Positions 46,417 through 54,985 of a DNA stretch of 64,000 bases are shown piece after piece. Numbering within the stretch: the first letter of the stretch is position 1; every line of letters begins with the position of its first letter. The position numbers and the translations under genes were made by a program. This DNA comes from PALSA-1003 sp963741315 (lineage in GTDB: Bacteria > Pseudomonadota > Gammaproteobacteria > Burkholderiales > Casimicrobiaceae). The notes under the pieces are model-generated. The model searched no databases. It had not been told where the DNA came from and saw only the letters and a program-made list of their open reading frames with translations. The stretch is taken from contig CAVUHK010000004.1 of the NCBI GenBank assembly GCA_963741315.1, positions 186,001 to 250,000 on the forward strand, read 5' to 3'.

Positions 46417-47108
46417 CGTTCTCCCCACGCCCGCTGTGGCCAAGGCTGGCGTTGGCGGCGGTGTTGGTAGCGGGCATAACGGCATTCGTCGCGGCGGGCG
46501 GGCCGCACTACCTGTCGCTGGAGGCGATCAAGGAGCATCGCTCCGCGCTGCTGGAATTCACGCAGCAACATTATCCGCAGGCGCTGCTGATCGCGCTGGT
46601 CGCCTATGTCGCGACCACCGCGCTATCCATTCCATCGGGCACGTTGTTCGCGCTGTTGCTGGGCTTCCTGTTCGGACGCTGGGTGGCAACGGCTCTGATT
46701 CTGGTCGGCGCCGCGATCGGCACATCGCTGTTGTTCCTCGCCGTGCGTCACCTGTTCGCCGACGCGGTGCGCCGCCGTCTGGGCCCGATGGCGACGCGTG
46801 TTTCAGCAGGCTTCGCGCGTAATGCCTTCGGCTGGATGCTGTTCCTGCGGCTCACGCCGATGGTGCCGTACTGGCTGGTCAATCTCGTGCCGGCAATAAC
46901 CAGTATTCGCCTGCGCAGCTACGCGCTGGCGACGGTGCTCGGGATCGTGCCCATCACGCTGGTGGTCACGAGCCTCGGTCAGAAACTCGGGCAAATCGAA
47001 TCGCTGCACGATTTGCTCGCGCCGGAGACCCTGATCCTGCTCGCGTTGCTGGGCGTGCTGGCGCTGGTGCCCGTGGCCGTACGACAGGCGCTCGCCAGCC
47101 GGCGTTGA
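46413..47108 (+). CDS. TVP38/TMEM64 (VTT-domain) membrane protein
   Basis: This 231-residue protein has about six hydrophobic segments and the VTT-domain motifs ALSIPSGTLFALLLGFLFG and FLRLTPMVPYWLVNLVPA, as in DedA/TVP38 proteins. Function in bacteria is uncertain; related proteins are proposed to be lipid scramblases or transporters. It is translationally coupled to gsiD (ATGA), so it may be the fifth gene of the glutathione operon, which is unusual. Confidence 0.85.
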   Translation: MTFSPRPLWPRLALAAVLVAGITAFVAAGGPHYLSLEAIKEHRSALLEFTQQHYPQALLIALVAYVATTALSIPSGTLFALLLGFLFGRWVATALILVGAAIGTSLLFLAVRHLFADAVRRRLGPMATRVSAGFARNAFGWMLFLRLTPMVPYWLVNLVPAITSIRLRSYALATVLGIVPITLVVTSLGQKLGQIESLHDLLAPETLILLALLGVLALVPVAVRQALASRR

Positions 47109-47118
47109 GCGCGCCGGC

Positions 47119-48138
47119 TCAGGACTCGGACGTTTCGCAGGCAACCGACGGCCCCAGCTTCTCCTTGGCAACCGCGACCTGCGCGACGTCCGGCAAGGCG
47201 ATGCCGTTCTTGATCGCGGTGATCTCGGCGAGGATCGAGATGGCGATTTCCGGCGGCGTGCGGCTGCCGATGTAGAGGCCGATGGGGCCGTGCAGGCGCG
47301 CAATCTGCGCCGGCGTGAGGTCGAACTCTTCGAGACGCTTGCGGCGCTTGACGTTGTTGGCGCGCGACCCGAGCGCTCCGACGTAGAACGCCGGCGATTT
47401 CAGCGCCTCCATCAGCGCCAGGTCGTCGAGCTTGGGATCGTGCGTCAGCGCGACCACCGCGCAACGCTCGTCTAGCTTCATGTCGACGACGGTGTCGTCG
47501 GGCATCGTGCGCACCAGGGCAACGCCCGCCACGTCCCAGGTATCGGTGTACTCCTCGCGCGGATCGCAGACGGTGACCTGGTAGTCGAGGCCGACCGCGA
47601 TCTGCGCCAGGTATTTGGACAACTGGCCCGCGCCGATCACCAGCATGCGATAGCGCGGGCCATGCACCGTAGTCAGCACTTCGCCATCGAATTGCAGGTT
47701 GTCGGCGGCGCGCGCGGGCGAGAGCGTCACCTCCGCGCTCGCGAGCTCAAGACGGCGCGACACCAGCCGCCCCTGTTCGACCTGCGCGAGCAGTTCGGCG
47801 ATGCGGCTGTGCGTGCTCACAGGCTCGAGCACGAGCTGGATCGTGCCCCCGCAGGGTAGCCCGAACTTGCGCGCGTCCTCGGCCGAGACGCCATAGGTGA
47901 CCGCCTGCGGCTCTGTGACATACGCGCCCTCGCGGCGCGATCGCTCGACGATGTCGTCCTCGATGCAGCCGCCAGACACCGAACCGACCACCACGCCGTC
48001 GTCGCGCACCGCGAGCATCGCCCCCGGGGGGCGCGGCGACGAACCCCAGGTTCGCACGACCGTCACCAGCAGGACGCGCCTGCCTTCCGCCTGCCACTGC
48101 GCGCTCTTGCGCAGCACTTCGAGATCGACGCTATCCAT
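47119..48138 (-). CDS. XdhC/CoxI family molybdenum-enzyme maturation protein
   Basis: I start at ATG 48138 (339 aa). The N-terminal XdhC part has VTVVRTWGSSPRPPGAML and GSVSGGCIEDDIV. The Rossmann part has MLVIGAGQLSKYLAQIAVG and FYVGALGSRANNVKRRKRL, then the C-terminal LHGPIGLYIGSRTPPEIAIS. These proteins bind and deliver sulfurated molybdenum cofactor to xanthine or CO dehydrogenases. It is the last gene of a coxDEG group. Confidence 0.9.
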   Translation of the reverse strand: MDSVDLEVLRKSAQWQAEGRRVLLVTVVRTWGSSPRPPGAMLAVRDDGVVVGSVSGGCIEDDIVERSRREGAYVTEPQAVTYGVSAEDARKFGLPCGGTIQLVLEPVSTHSRIAELLAQVEQGRLVSRRLELASAEVTLSPARAADNLQFDGEVLTTVHGPRYRMLVIGAGQLSKYLAQIAVGLDYQVTVCDPREEYTDTWDVAGVALVRTMPDDTVVDMKLDERCAVVALTHDPKLDDLALMEALKSPAFYVGALGSRANNVKRRKRLEEFDLTPAQIARLHGPIGLYIGSRTPPEIAISILAEITAIKNGIALPDVAQVAVAKEKLGPSVACETSES

Positions 48139-48194
48139 GATCCATTCCACTCAGCAGTTTGTTGGGTTGCAGCACCGGAAATTTGTCGCCGGTG

Positions 48195-48767
48195 TCACGC
48201 GGGCCGAGTCAGCCAGTAGATTGCCATCGCCACGATGATCGCCACCGCCAGGCCGAGCCTGAGCCACATGGTGTTCATCGCCTTCTTGACCGCTTCGGGG
48301 GGCGGCAGTTCCGCGCCGGCCCCGGCGCCGCCGCCCAGATGCTCGACGAGGCGGCCAAAGAAATCATCGGCGACCTTGGCAGCGGCACCGTCGACCAGGC
48401 GCGATCCGATCTGCGCGAGTTTGCCGCCGACCTGCGCGCTGGCCTGATAGTTAATGCGTGTCCCGGCGGCTTCGGGCGCCAACTGCACCTTGGCGTTGCC
48501 GTTGGCGAAACCGGCGGCGCCGCCCTGGCCATCGAAGGTGATGGTGTACGAGGTGGGCGCGACGATGTCCGAGAGCACGATGCGGCCGCTGAACTTCGCC
48601 GACACCGGTCCGACGCGTGCCGTCATCGCGACGGTGTACTCGTTCTCCGCGGTCCGCTCGATGGACTCGCAACCGGCGATGCACGCCTTGAGCACTTCCG
48701 GATCGTTCAGCGCGCGCCAGGTCGCATCAACGCTGGCCGGAACGACGCGACTGCTGCTCATCTCCAT
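48195..48767 (-). CDS. coxG: CoxG-type SRPBCC protein
   Basis: I start at ATG 48767 (190 aa) after AGAAAGGC. The SRPBCC domain has PASVDATWRALNDPEVLKACI and SGRIVLSDIVAPTSYTITFDG. A C-terminal helix (LRLGLAVAIIVAMAIYWL) anchors it to the membrane, as described for CoxG. CoxG is thought to recruit CO dehydrogenase to the inner membrane. The structural subunits are not in the window. Confidence 0.88.
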   Translation of the reverse strand: MEMSSSRVVPASVDATWRALNDPEVLKACIAGCESIERTAENEYTVAMTARVGPVSAKFSGRIVLSDIVAPTSYTITFDGQGGAAGFANGNAKVQLAPEAAGTRINYQASAQVGGKLAQIGSRLVDGAAAKVADDFFGRLVEHLGGGAGAGAELPPPEAVKKAMNTMWLRLGLAVAIIVAMAIYWLTRPA

Positions 48768-48789
48768 AGCAATGCCTTTCTGGCGCTGT

Positions 48790-50025
48790 TCACGCGGCCC
48801 TGGGCAACAACCGGGCGCTCCCGCGGCCGCGCACATTCGAGCGGCGGGCAAAAGCGCCCGCCAACTGCTTCAGACTCTCCAGATTATGCACCGGCAGGAA
48901 TTCATCGACGTGCGGCAGCATCGCGCGGATGCCCGCCGGGCGCGCCTCGAAGCCTTCGTAGCGCAGCAATGGATTGAGCCAGATCAGACGGCGGCAGGAC
49001 TTGGCGAGCCGGTCCATTTCCGGCGCGAGATCGTCGCTGGCCTCGCTGTCGAGGCCATCGGTGATCAGCAGCACAATCGCACCCTGGCCAAGCAGCCGGC
49101 GCGACCAGCGCCGATTGAAGTCCGCCAGGCAAGCGCCAATGCGCGTGCCGCCTGCCCAGTCGGACACCGACGCGCTGACCTTGGCGATGGCGACGTCGAC
49201 GTCGCGATGGCGCAAGTGGCGCGTGATATTGGTCAGTCGCGTGCCGAACAGGAGCACATGGACACGATCGCGGTCGTTGGTGATCGCATGCAGGAACAGG
49301 AGCAGCATGCGCGAATAGCGGTCCATCGAGCCGGAGATGTCGCACAGCACCACCAGCGGCGGTCGCCGGCGCCGGCGCTGCCGCCATTGCAACGGCACCA
49401 CCACGCCGCGTGCCGACGCCATCGCGCGCAGGGTCGCGCGCAAGTCGACCAAGGTGCCGCGATCGGCCGCCTTGGTGCGTCGCGTCGGCAATTCGGGCAG
49501 CGGCAATCGCAGGCGCGCGATCATGGCCTTGACCTGCGCCAGCTCGTCGACGCTCATCGTTTCGAAATCCTTGCCTTGCAGCACTTCGGCCGGGGAAAAG
49601 GTCAGCGCCGCGTCGAGATCGATTTCCTGTTCGCCGGCCTCGACCATCGCCCGCGGATCGCGCGGCGCCAATGCCTCGGCCAGGCGCGAGGGCAGCGGCG
49701 CTTCGGCGTCGTCGCGGGGCACTCGGCCATGGACTTTCGGCAGGAGCAATTGCAGCATGCGTTCCAGCATGCGTGGATTGCGCCAGAACAGCTCGAAGGC
49801 CTGGTCGAAGAGCGTTTGCTGCTCGTGGCGCTCGATGAGCACCGATTCGAGCGCGGCGCGGAAGTCTTCGCGATTCTCGATGCCGACCGCTTCAACCGCC
49901 TCGAGCGCTGCGATCACCTTCGCCGGGCCCACTGGCAGCCCTGCGACTCGCAGCACGCGCGCGAAATGCATGATGTTCTCGGCCAGCCGTTCGCGGCCGA
50001 AGATCACTGCACCCGCGGTCGTCAT
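48790..50025 (-). CDS. coxE: CoxE-type VWA-domain protein
   Basis: This 411-residue protein has an N-terminal helical part and a C-terminal von Willebrand A domain with the metal-site sequence VVLCDISGSMDRYSRM, then GGTRIGACLADF and LITDGLDSE. CoxE works with the MoxR ATPase CoxD in metal-site maturation of CO dehydrogenase. Its start overlaps the coxD stop by four bases. Confidence 0.9.
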   Translation of the reverse strand: MTTAGAVIFGRERLAENIMHFARVLRVAGLPVGPAKVIAALEAVEAVGIENREDFRAALESVLIERHEQQTLFDQAFELFWRNPRMLERMLQLLLPKVHGRVPRDDAEAPLPSRLAEALAPRDPRAMVEAGEQEIDLDAALTFSPAEVLQGKDFETMSVDELAQVKAMIARLRLPLPELPTRRTKAADRGTLVDLRATLRAMASARGVVVPLQWRQRRRRRPPLVVLCDISGSMDRYSRMLLLFLHAITNDRDRVHVLLFGTRLTNITRHLRHRDVDVAIAKVSASVSDWAGGTRIGACLADFNRRWSRRLLGQGAIVLLITDGLDSEASDDLAPEMDRLAKSCRRLIWLNPLLRYEGFEARPAGIRAMLPHVDEFLPVHNLESLKQLAGAFARRSNVRGRGSARLLPRAA

Positions 50026-50945
50026 GCCGCCAGTGTCGCGGCTTCCGCGCGCGCCTCGTCGACCAGGCGAATCGCGATCTCGGGCGTGATCGCCCCGATA
50101 TCATCCTGGTACTTGAGCAGTGCGCCGAGGGTATTCGACACGATTTCCGGATCGAGCGAAAGACGATCGAGCGCGACCAATGCCTCGGCCCAGTCGAGCG
50201 TCTCGGCGATGCCCGGCGACTTGAACAGGTCCATCGCGCGCAAGCGCTGAGTAAACGCGACAACTTCCTTTGCCAGGCGAGCGCTGGCGCCTGGCACCTT
50301 GCGCGTCACGATCGCCAGCTCGCGCTTGGCGTCCGGGTAGTCGACCCAGTGGTAGAGGCAGCGCCGCTTGATCGCGTCGTGGATTTCGCGCGTGCGGTTG
50401 GACGTGATGACGACAATCGGCGGTTCCGCCCCCTTGATCGCGCCCAACTCGGGAATGGTGACCTGATACTCCGCCAGGACTTCGAGCAGGTACGCTTCGA
50501 ACGGCTCGTCGGTGCGATCGAGCTCGTCGATGAGCAGGATCGGTGCGATCCCGTCGTCGGGTTTGAGCGCCTGCAACAGCGGACGTCGGATCAGGAAGCG
50601 CTCGGCGAAGATGTCGGTGGCCAGCGATTCGCGATCGACCGCGCCCTGCGCTTCGGCGAGACGAATCTCGATCATCTGCCGCGGATAGTTCCATTCGTAC
50701 ACGGCGGATGCGGTGTCGAGTCCTTCGTAGCATTGCAGGCGGATCAGCGAGCGGCCCAGCGCGCGCGCGAGCACCTTGGCGATTTCGGTCTTGCCGACGC
50801 CTGCCTCGCCTTCGAGAAACAGCGGCCGGCGAAGCTTGAGCGCGAGGAACACGCTGGTGGCGAGCCGGCGGTCGGTGAAGTAGTCGTGCTGTTCGAGCAG
50901 CGCGACGACGGCATCGACATTGGCGGGAAGCGCGATGGTGGACAT
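50022..50945 (-). CDS. coxD: MoxR-type AAA ATPase CoxD
   Basis: This 307-residue AAA+ ATPase has Walker A GEAGVGKTEIAKVLAR, Walker B ILLIDELDRTDEPFEAYLLE, sensor 1 VVITSNRTREIHDAIKRRC and the MoxR arginine finger region. By family it is a chaperone acting with the VWA protein to insert the Cu-S-Mo site. It heads the coxD-coxE-coxG-xdhC unit. Confidence 0.9.
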   Translation of the reverse strand: MSTIALPANVDAVVALLEQHDYFTDRRLATSVFLALKLRRPLFLEGEAGVGKTEIAKVLARALGRSLIRLQCYEGLDTASAVYEWNYPRQMIEIRLAEAQGAVDRESLATDIFAERFLIRRPLLQALKPDDGIAPILLIDELDRTDEPFEAYLLEVLAEYQVTIPELGAIKGAEPPIVVITSNRTREIHDAIKRRCLYHWVDYPDAKRELAIVTRKVPGASARLAKEVVAFTQRLRAMDLFKSPGIAETLDWAEALVALDRLSLDPEIVSNTLGALLKYQDDIGAITPEIAIRLVDEARAEAATLAA

Positions 50946-51026
50946 GGGCAGCGGCTGGAGCGGGGGAGGAATGTCGATTATAGCGCCCCGGCTCGGCGCC
51001 GATCCCGACGCCGCGTCATGGCGCGC

Positions 51027-51632
51027 CTATTGCAGAAGCTTGACCTGCTGGACGTCAGGAAAGCAGCCGGTATCGCGCGCCGCGATCTGGAAGACCAGGA
51101 ACTGGTTGAGCAGTTCGCGGGTTGGCGGTTCCTCCGGCGCAACGCGCGCGTCGGTGACGACCACGCGTTTGAATCCCGCGTAGCGACCGGACTTGTCCTT
51201 GGCGTTGAACTCGGCACATATGCCGTTACGCTTGGGCGAGAGCTGCACGTTGCGCGTCTGCAGCGATTCCGGATCGCGCACGTATTGGCGTAAGCGCTCG
51301 AAGTACTGCAGGATGGTTCGGGTGTCCGCGGCGAGCTTTTCGTCCGCGTCGCTCTTGAGCTTGGCGTATGAGGCGTCGGCTGCGGAGGCTTTCGCGAGCC
51401 CCGCATCGCGAACGGCGTTTTCTCGCTCGATGCGCGCGTTCGCCTCCAGCGCGGCCTGGTCGCGCATGCGCCGGTCCTTTTCGCGCTCCTCCGCGAGCGA
51501 ATCGGCAATGGCCTTCTGCAGCGCGGCTTCGCGCGCGAGACGTGCCTGCTCCTGCTGCTCCGCGGACTTGCCGCAGCCGCCCAGCAGCGCCAGATGCGCG
51601 AGCATGACGACGAGCGAAAGGGCCTTTTTCAC
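51027..51632 (-). CDS. Predicted lipoprotein with coiled coil, function unknown
   Basis: This 201-residue protein starts MKKALSLVVMLAHLALLGGC, a lipoprotein leader with lipobox LGGC. It continues with a charged Ala/Glu/Arg coiled coil (residues ~25-75) and a C-terminal globular part with two cysteines (GICAEFNAKD, RDTGCFPDVQQ) that could form a disulfide. I do not recognise a family. It may be transcribed upstream of coxD or with dnaE2; gaps of about 80 nt on both sides leave this open. Confidence 0.75.
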   Translation of the reverse strand: MKKALSLVVMLAHLALLGGCGKSAEQQEQARLAREAALQKAIADSLAEEREKDRRMRDQAALEANARIERENAVRDAGLAKASAADASYAKLKSDADEKLAADTRTILQYFERLRQYVRDPESLQTRNVQLSPKRNGICAEFNAKDKSGRYAGFKRVVVTDARVAPEEPPTRELLNQFLVFQIAARDTGCFPDVQQVKLLQ

Positions 51633-51717
51633 AGTTGAGGCTCCGGTGCGGCTTCCATCGTATCCAAGCGCGCCGGACTTGGCTAGGCGGCCCGCGCCGG
51701 ACTCGCGATGTCCTGCC

Positions 51718-54700
51718 CTAGTGAAAATCGCGCGAGCGCGTCAGCAGGTTGCCCAGCAGCGCCGTCTGGTCGTGCAGACGCCCCGCAATCAGGTGGACAA
51801 CTTCGCCTTCGCGCTCCAGCGTCCCGTAGACCGTAAGCAGCGAGGAGCGCAGCAGCTCCTTGCGCTGTCGCTCCGCCAGGTCGCGCCACACGATCACGTT
51901 GACCATGCCGGTCTCGTCTTCGAGCGTGACAAAAGTGACGCCGCTGGCCGTTCCCGGCCGCTGCCTGCCGGTCACCAACCCGGTGACGCGAGCGATGCGC
52001 CCATGCGGCAACAGCTTGAGCTCGGCAGCGCTGGACATGCGTTGTCGCGTGAGCCGTTCGCGCAACAGCGCCAGCGGATGACGGCCGAGCGTGAGTCCGA
52101 GGCTGCTGTAGTCGGCGACGATGTTCTCGCCTTCGGTGGGCGCGACAAGCACTGGCGACGCTTCCGCTATCGGCGCTCCCGCGAGCAGCGGCGAGGTGCA
52201 CTCGATGCCGCTCACATCCCAGAGGGCGTTACGGCGGTGGCCGCTCAATCCGGCCAGCGCGCCGGCGGCGGCGAGCGCCTGCATGTCGTGGGCGTTGAGG
52301 CTGGCGCGCTGCGCGAGATCGGCAACGCTGTCGAAGGCGCGCTGGCGGCGCGCGATGACGAGGCGCTCGGCGCCGGCGTTCGAGAGGCCTTTGACCAGGC
52401 AGAGGCCGAGGCGCAGAGCGGGTTGGGGGGAAGGCGAACGACACTGGGTCCCCGCTTGCGCAGGGACGACGGCATCCGCGACGGCGGCATGACCTTGAAT
52501 CCCGGCCTGCGCCGGGACGACCGCGGAGGTGATCTCTTCGAGGGTGGATTCGTGTTCGCTGATGGCGGCGTCGGCCGCGAGAATGAGCCCGCCGTGCTTG
52601 CGCAGATCCTGGGTCAGCTGCGACGGCGAATAGAAGCCCATCGGTTGCGAATTGAGCAGTGCGCAGGTGAACGCCGCCGGCTCGTAATGCTTGAGCCACG
52701 CCGAGATGTAGACCAGCAGCGCGAAGCTCGCCGAATGCGACTCCGGGAAGCCGTATTCGCCGAAACCGAGAATCTGCTTGTAGATTTGCTGCGCGAAGGC
52801 GTCGTCGTAACCGTTCTCGCGCATACCATCGCGCAGGCGCTTCTCGAAAGGCTCGAGACCCCCCTTGCGCTTCCACGCTGCCATCGAACGACGCAGCTGG
52901 TCGGCCTCTCCCGGCGTGAACCCTGCCGCGACCACGGCGAGTTGCATCACCTGCTCCTGGAAGATCGGCACACCCTTGGTACGCTCCAGCACGCCGCGCA
53001 CTGCCTCGCTGGGATAAGTCACCGGTTCGAGCCCCTGCCGCCGCCGCAGATACGGATGCACCATGCCGCCCTGGATCGGTCCGGGCCGCACGATCGCGAC
53101 CTCGATCACCAGGTCGTAGTAATTCCTGGGCCTCAGTCGCGGCAGCATCGACATCTGCGCCCGCGACTCGATCTGGAACACGCCGACCGTGTCGCCGTGA
53201 CCGATCATGTCGTAGACGGCGGGGTCCTCCAGCGGCACGTCGAGCAAGGCGAACGGCTGCCCACGTCGCGCCGCCACCAGGTCCAGCGCCTTGCGAATCG
53301 CGGTGAGCATGCCCAGCGCGAGGACATCGACCTTGAGCAGGCCCAGCGAGTCGAGGTCGTCCTTGTCCCATTCGATCACCGTGCGCTCGGGCATCGCGGC
53401 ATTTTCCACGGGCACCAGTTGCGAAAGCGGCCCGCGCGAAATCACGAAACCGCCGGTGTGCTGCGACAGGTGCCGTGGAAACCCGAGCAGCTCGGTCACC
53501 CGATCGAAGAGCTGGCGCATCACCGGGCTCGATGCCTGGAAGCCGGCTTCGGCGAGCCGTCGCGGCAACTCCTCGCGGTCGTCCCACCACGCCATCGACT
53601 TCGCCAGCCTGTCCACCTGCCCCAGGTCGAGGCCGAGCGCCTTGCCGACGTCGCGCAGCGCGGAGCGCGGCCGATAGCAGATGACCGTCGCGGTCAGCGC
53701 GGCGCGTTCGCGGCCGTACTTGGCGTAGATGTACTGGATGACTTCTTCGCGCCGCTCGTGCTCGAAGTCGACGTCGATATCGGGCGGCTCGTTGCGTTCG
53801 CGGGAAATGAAACGCTCGAACAGCATTTCCATCTGCGAAGGATCGACCGCGGTAATGCCCAGGCAATAGCACACCGCCGAGTTGGCCGCCGAGCCGCGGC
53901 CCTGGCAGAGGATGTGCTGGCTGCGGGCGAATTTGACGACGTCGTACACGGTCAGAAAAAACGGCTCGTAACGCTGCTCGGCGATGAGCGCGAGTTCGTG
54001 CTCGATCAACTTGCGCACCTTGGCGCACCGGTCGGCGGGGGTGCTCGCGGTCGGAAAGCGCCGCGCGAAACCTTCTTCGGTGAGCCGGCGCAGATGGCTC
54101 GTCGGCGTCTCCCCTGCCGGTACGATCTCTTCGGGATATTCGTAGCGCAATGTCTGCAGCGAAAAATTGCACCGGCTGGCGATGACCAGCGATTCGGCGA
54201 GCCACGCCGCGGGATAGATGCGCTCGAGCGTGGCCAGCGGTCGCAGGTGCCGCTCGCCGTTGGGGAGCAGCGCATGGCCCGCCAGCGCCACCGAAGTCTT
54301 GTGCCGGATCGCCGTCAGCGTGTCCTGCAGCGCGCGACGCTCGCGCACATGCATGTGCACGTCACCGGCAGCGACGATCGGCAGGCCGACCGCATCGGCG
54401 ATGGCGATGAGCTGCTTGCAGCGCGGCGCATCGTCGGCTTCGAGCAGGCGCTCGGCGGTGATCCACAGCGCGCCCGGAAAACGCGCCGCCAGCCAGCGCG
54501 CTTCATCGACGTCGGGGACGCGTCCCGGCAGCCACAGCGCGAGGCAGCCCTTGATGCCATCGCCAAGATCGGCGCGCGTCAGGCGGTAGCTGCCTTTGGG
54601 GGCGCTGCGCCGGCCAACGGTGATCAACGCCGCGAGACGACCGTAACTCTCGCGGTCGGTCGCCAGCAGTACGAAGCGCAAGCCGTCCTCGAGCCGGAAT

Positions 54701-54897
54701 TCGCTGCCGATGATCAGCGGCAATCCGCACTTCTGCGCCTCGACATGCGCGCGGACGACGCCGGCGAGCGAGCATTCGTCGGTGATCGCCAGCGCGGCGT
54801 AGCCCTGCTTGTGCGCCTGCGCCACCAGTTCCTCGGGATGCGACGCGCCGCGCAGGAAGGTAAAGTTGGAAATGCAGTGCAGCTCGGCGTAAGGCAT
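51718..54897 (-). CDS. dnaE2: Error-prone DNA polymerase DnaE2
   Basis: I start at MPYAELHCISNFTFLRGAS (54897; 1059 aa); an ATG at 54909 is inside a repeat element. It has the PHP domain, the catalytic PDIDVDFEHERREEV motif of C-family polymerases near residue 380, and an OB fold near the end (GRIARVTGLVTGRQRPGT). It copies damaged DNA with ImuA and ImuB. Residues ~793-818 contain VVPAQAGIQ and VVPAQAGTQ, translations of two REP hairpins inserted between the finger region and LRLGLCLVKGLS; the frame survives. Confidence 0.95.
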   Translation of the reverse strand: MPYAELHCISNFTFLRGASHPEELVAQAHKQGYAALAITDECSLAGVVRAHVEAQKCGLPLIIGSEFRLEDGLRFVLLATDRESYGRLAALITVGRRSAPKGSYRLTRADLGDGIKGCLALWLPGRVPDVDEARWLAARFPGALWITAERLLEADDAPRCKQLIAIADAVGLPIVAAGDVHMHVRERRALQDTLTAIRHKTSVALAGHALLPNGERHLRPLATLERIYPAAWLAESLVIASRCNFSLQTLRYEYPEEIVPAGETPTSHLRRLTEEGFARRFPTASTPADRCAKVRKLIEHELALIAEQRYEPFFLTVYDVVKFARSQHILCQGRGSAANSAVCYCLGITAVDPSQMEMLFERFISRERNEPPDIDVDFEHERREEVIQYIYAKYGRERAALTATVICYRPRSALRDVGKALGLDLGQVDRLAKSMAWWDDREELPRRLAEAGFQASSPVMRQLFDRVTELLGFPRHLSQHTGGFVISRGPLSQLVPVENAAMPERTVIEWDKDDLDSLGLLKVDVLALGMLTAIRKALDLVAARRGQPFALLDVPLEDPAVYDMIGHGDTVGVFQIESRAQMSMLPRLRPRNYYDLVIEVAIVRPGPIQGGMVHPYLRRRQGLEPVTYPSEAVRGVLERTKGVPIFQEQVMQLAVVAAGFTPGEADQLRRSMAAWKRKGGLEPFEKRLRDGMRENGYDDAFAQQIYKQILGFGEYGFPESHSASFALLVYISAWLKHYEPAAFTCALLNSQPMGFYSPSQLTQDLRKHGGLILAADAAISEHESTLEEITSAVVPAQAGIQGHAAVADAVVPAQAGTQCRSPSPQPALRLGLCLVKGLSNAGAERLVIARRQRAFDSVADLAQRASLNAHDMQALAAAGALAGLSGHRRNALWDVSGIECTSPLLAGAPIAEASPVLVAPTEGENIVADYSSLGLTLGRHPLALLRERLTRQRMSSAAELKLLPHGRIARVTGLVTGRQRPGTASGVTFVTLEDETGMVNVIVWRDLAERQRKELLRSSLLTVYGTLEREGEVVHLIAGRLHDQTALLGNLLTRSRDFH
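52444..52521 (-). repeat. Two REP-like hairpins inside dnaE2
   Basis: Units at 52444-52470 (CTGGGTCCCCGCTTGCGCAG then GGACGAC) and 52498-52521 (AATCCCGGCCTGCGCCGGGA then CGAC) match the element between imuB and dnaE2. On the coding strand they read VVPAQAGTQ and VVPAQAGIQ. Both keep the polymerase frame and lie in the same orientation, about 27 bases apart. Confidence 0.8.
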
Positions 54898-54902
54898 GAA
54901 TG

Positions 54903-54974
54903 ACGTCATTCCCGCGCACGCGGGAATCCAGTGACTTTGTTTGAACGACGCTGGGTCCCCGCGTGCGCGGGGAC
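54903..54974. repeat. REP/BIME-like pair between imuB and dnaE2
   Basis: ATTCCCGCG-CA-CGCGGGAAT (54908-54927) and GTCCCCGCG-TG-CGCGGGGAC (54955-54974) are two 9-bp perfect palindromes in opposite orientation. The first lies 11 nt before the dnaE2 ATG, and its GGGAA arm is the only ribosome-site-like sequence, so folding may control dnaE2 translation. Confidence 0.8.
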
Positions 54975-54985
54975 GACGGGTTTAT

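Noticed and set aside
52229..54205. A 658-codon minus-strand frame overlapping dnaE2 in another register
   Set aside because: Arg/Ala-rich shadow with no motifs; dnaE2 is complete in its own frame.
54903..54974. Possible CRISPR repeats from the regular hairpins near imuB/dnaE2
   Set aside because: Only two inverted palindromes of different sequence without equal spacers or cas genes; they fit REP/BIME elements.
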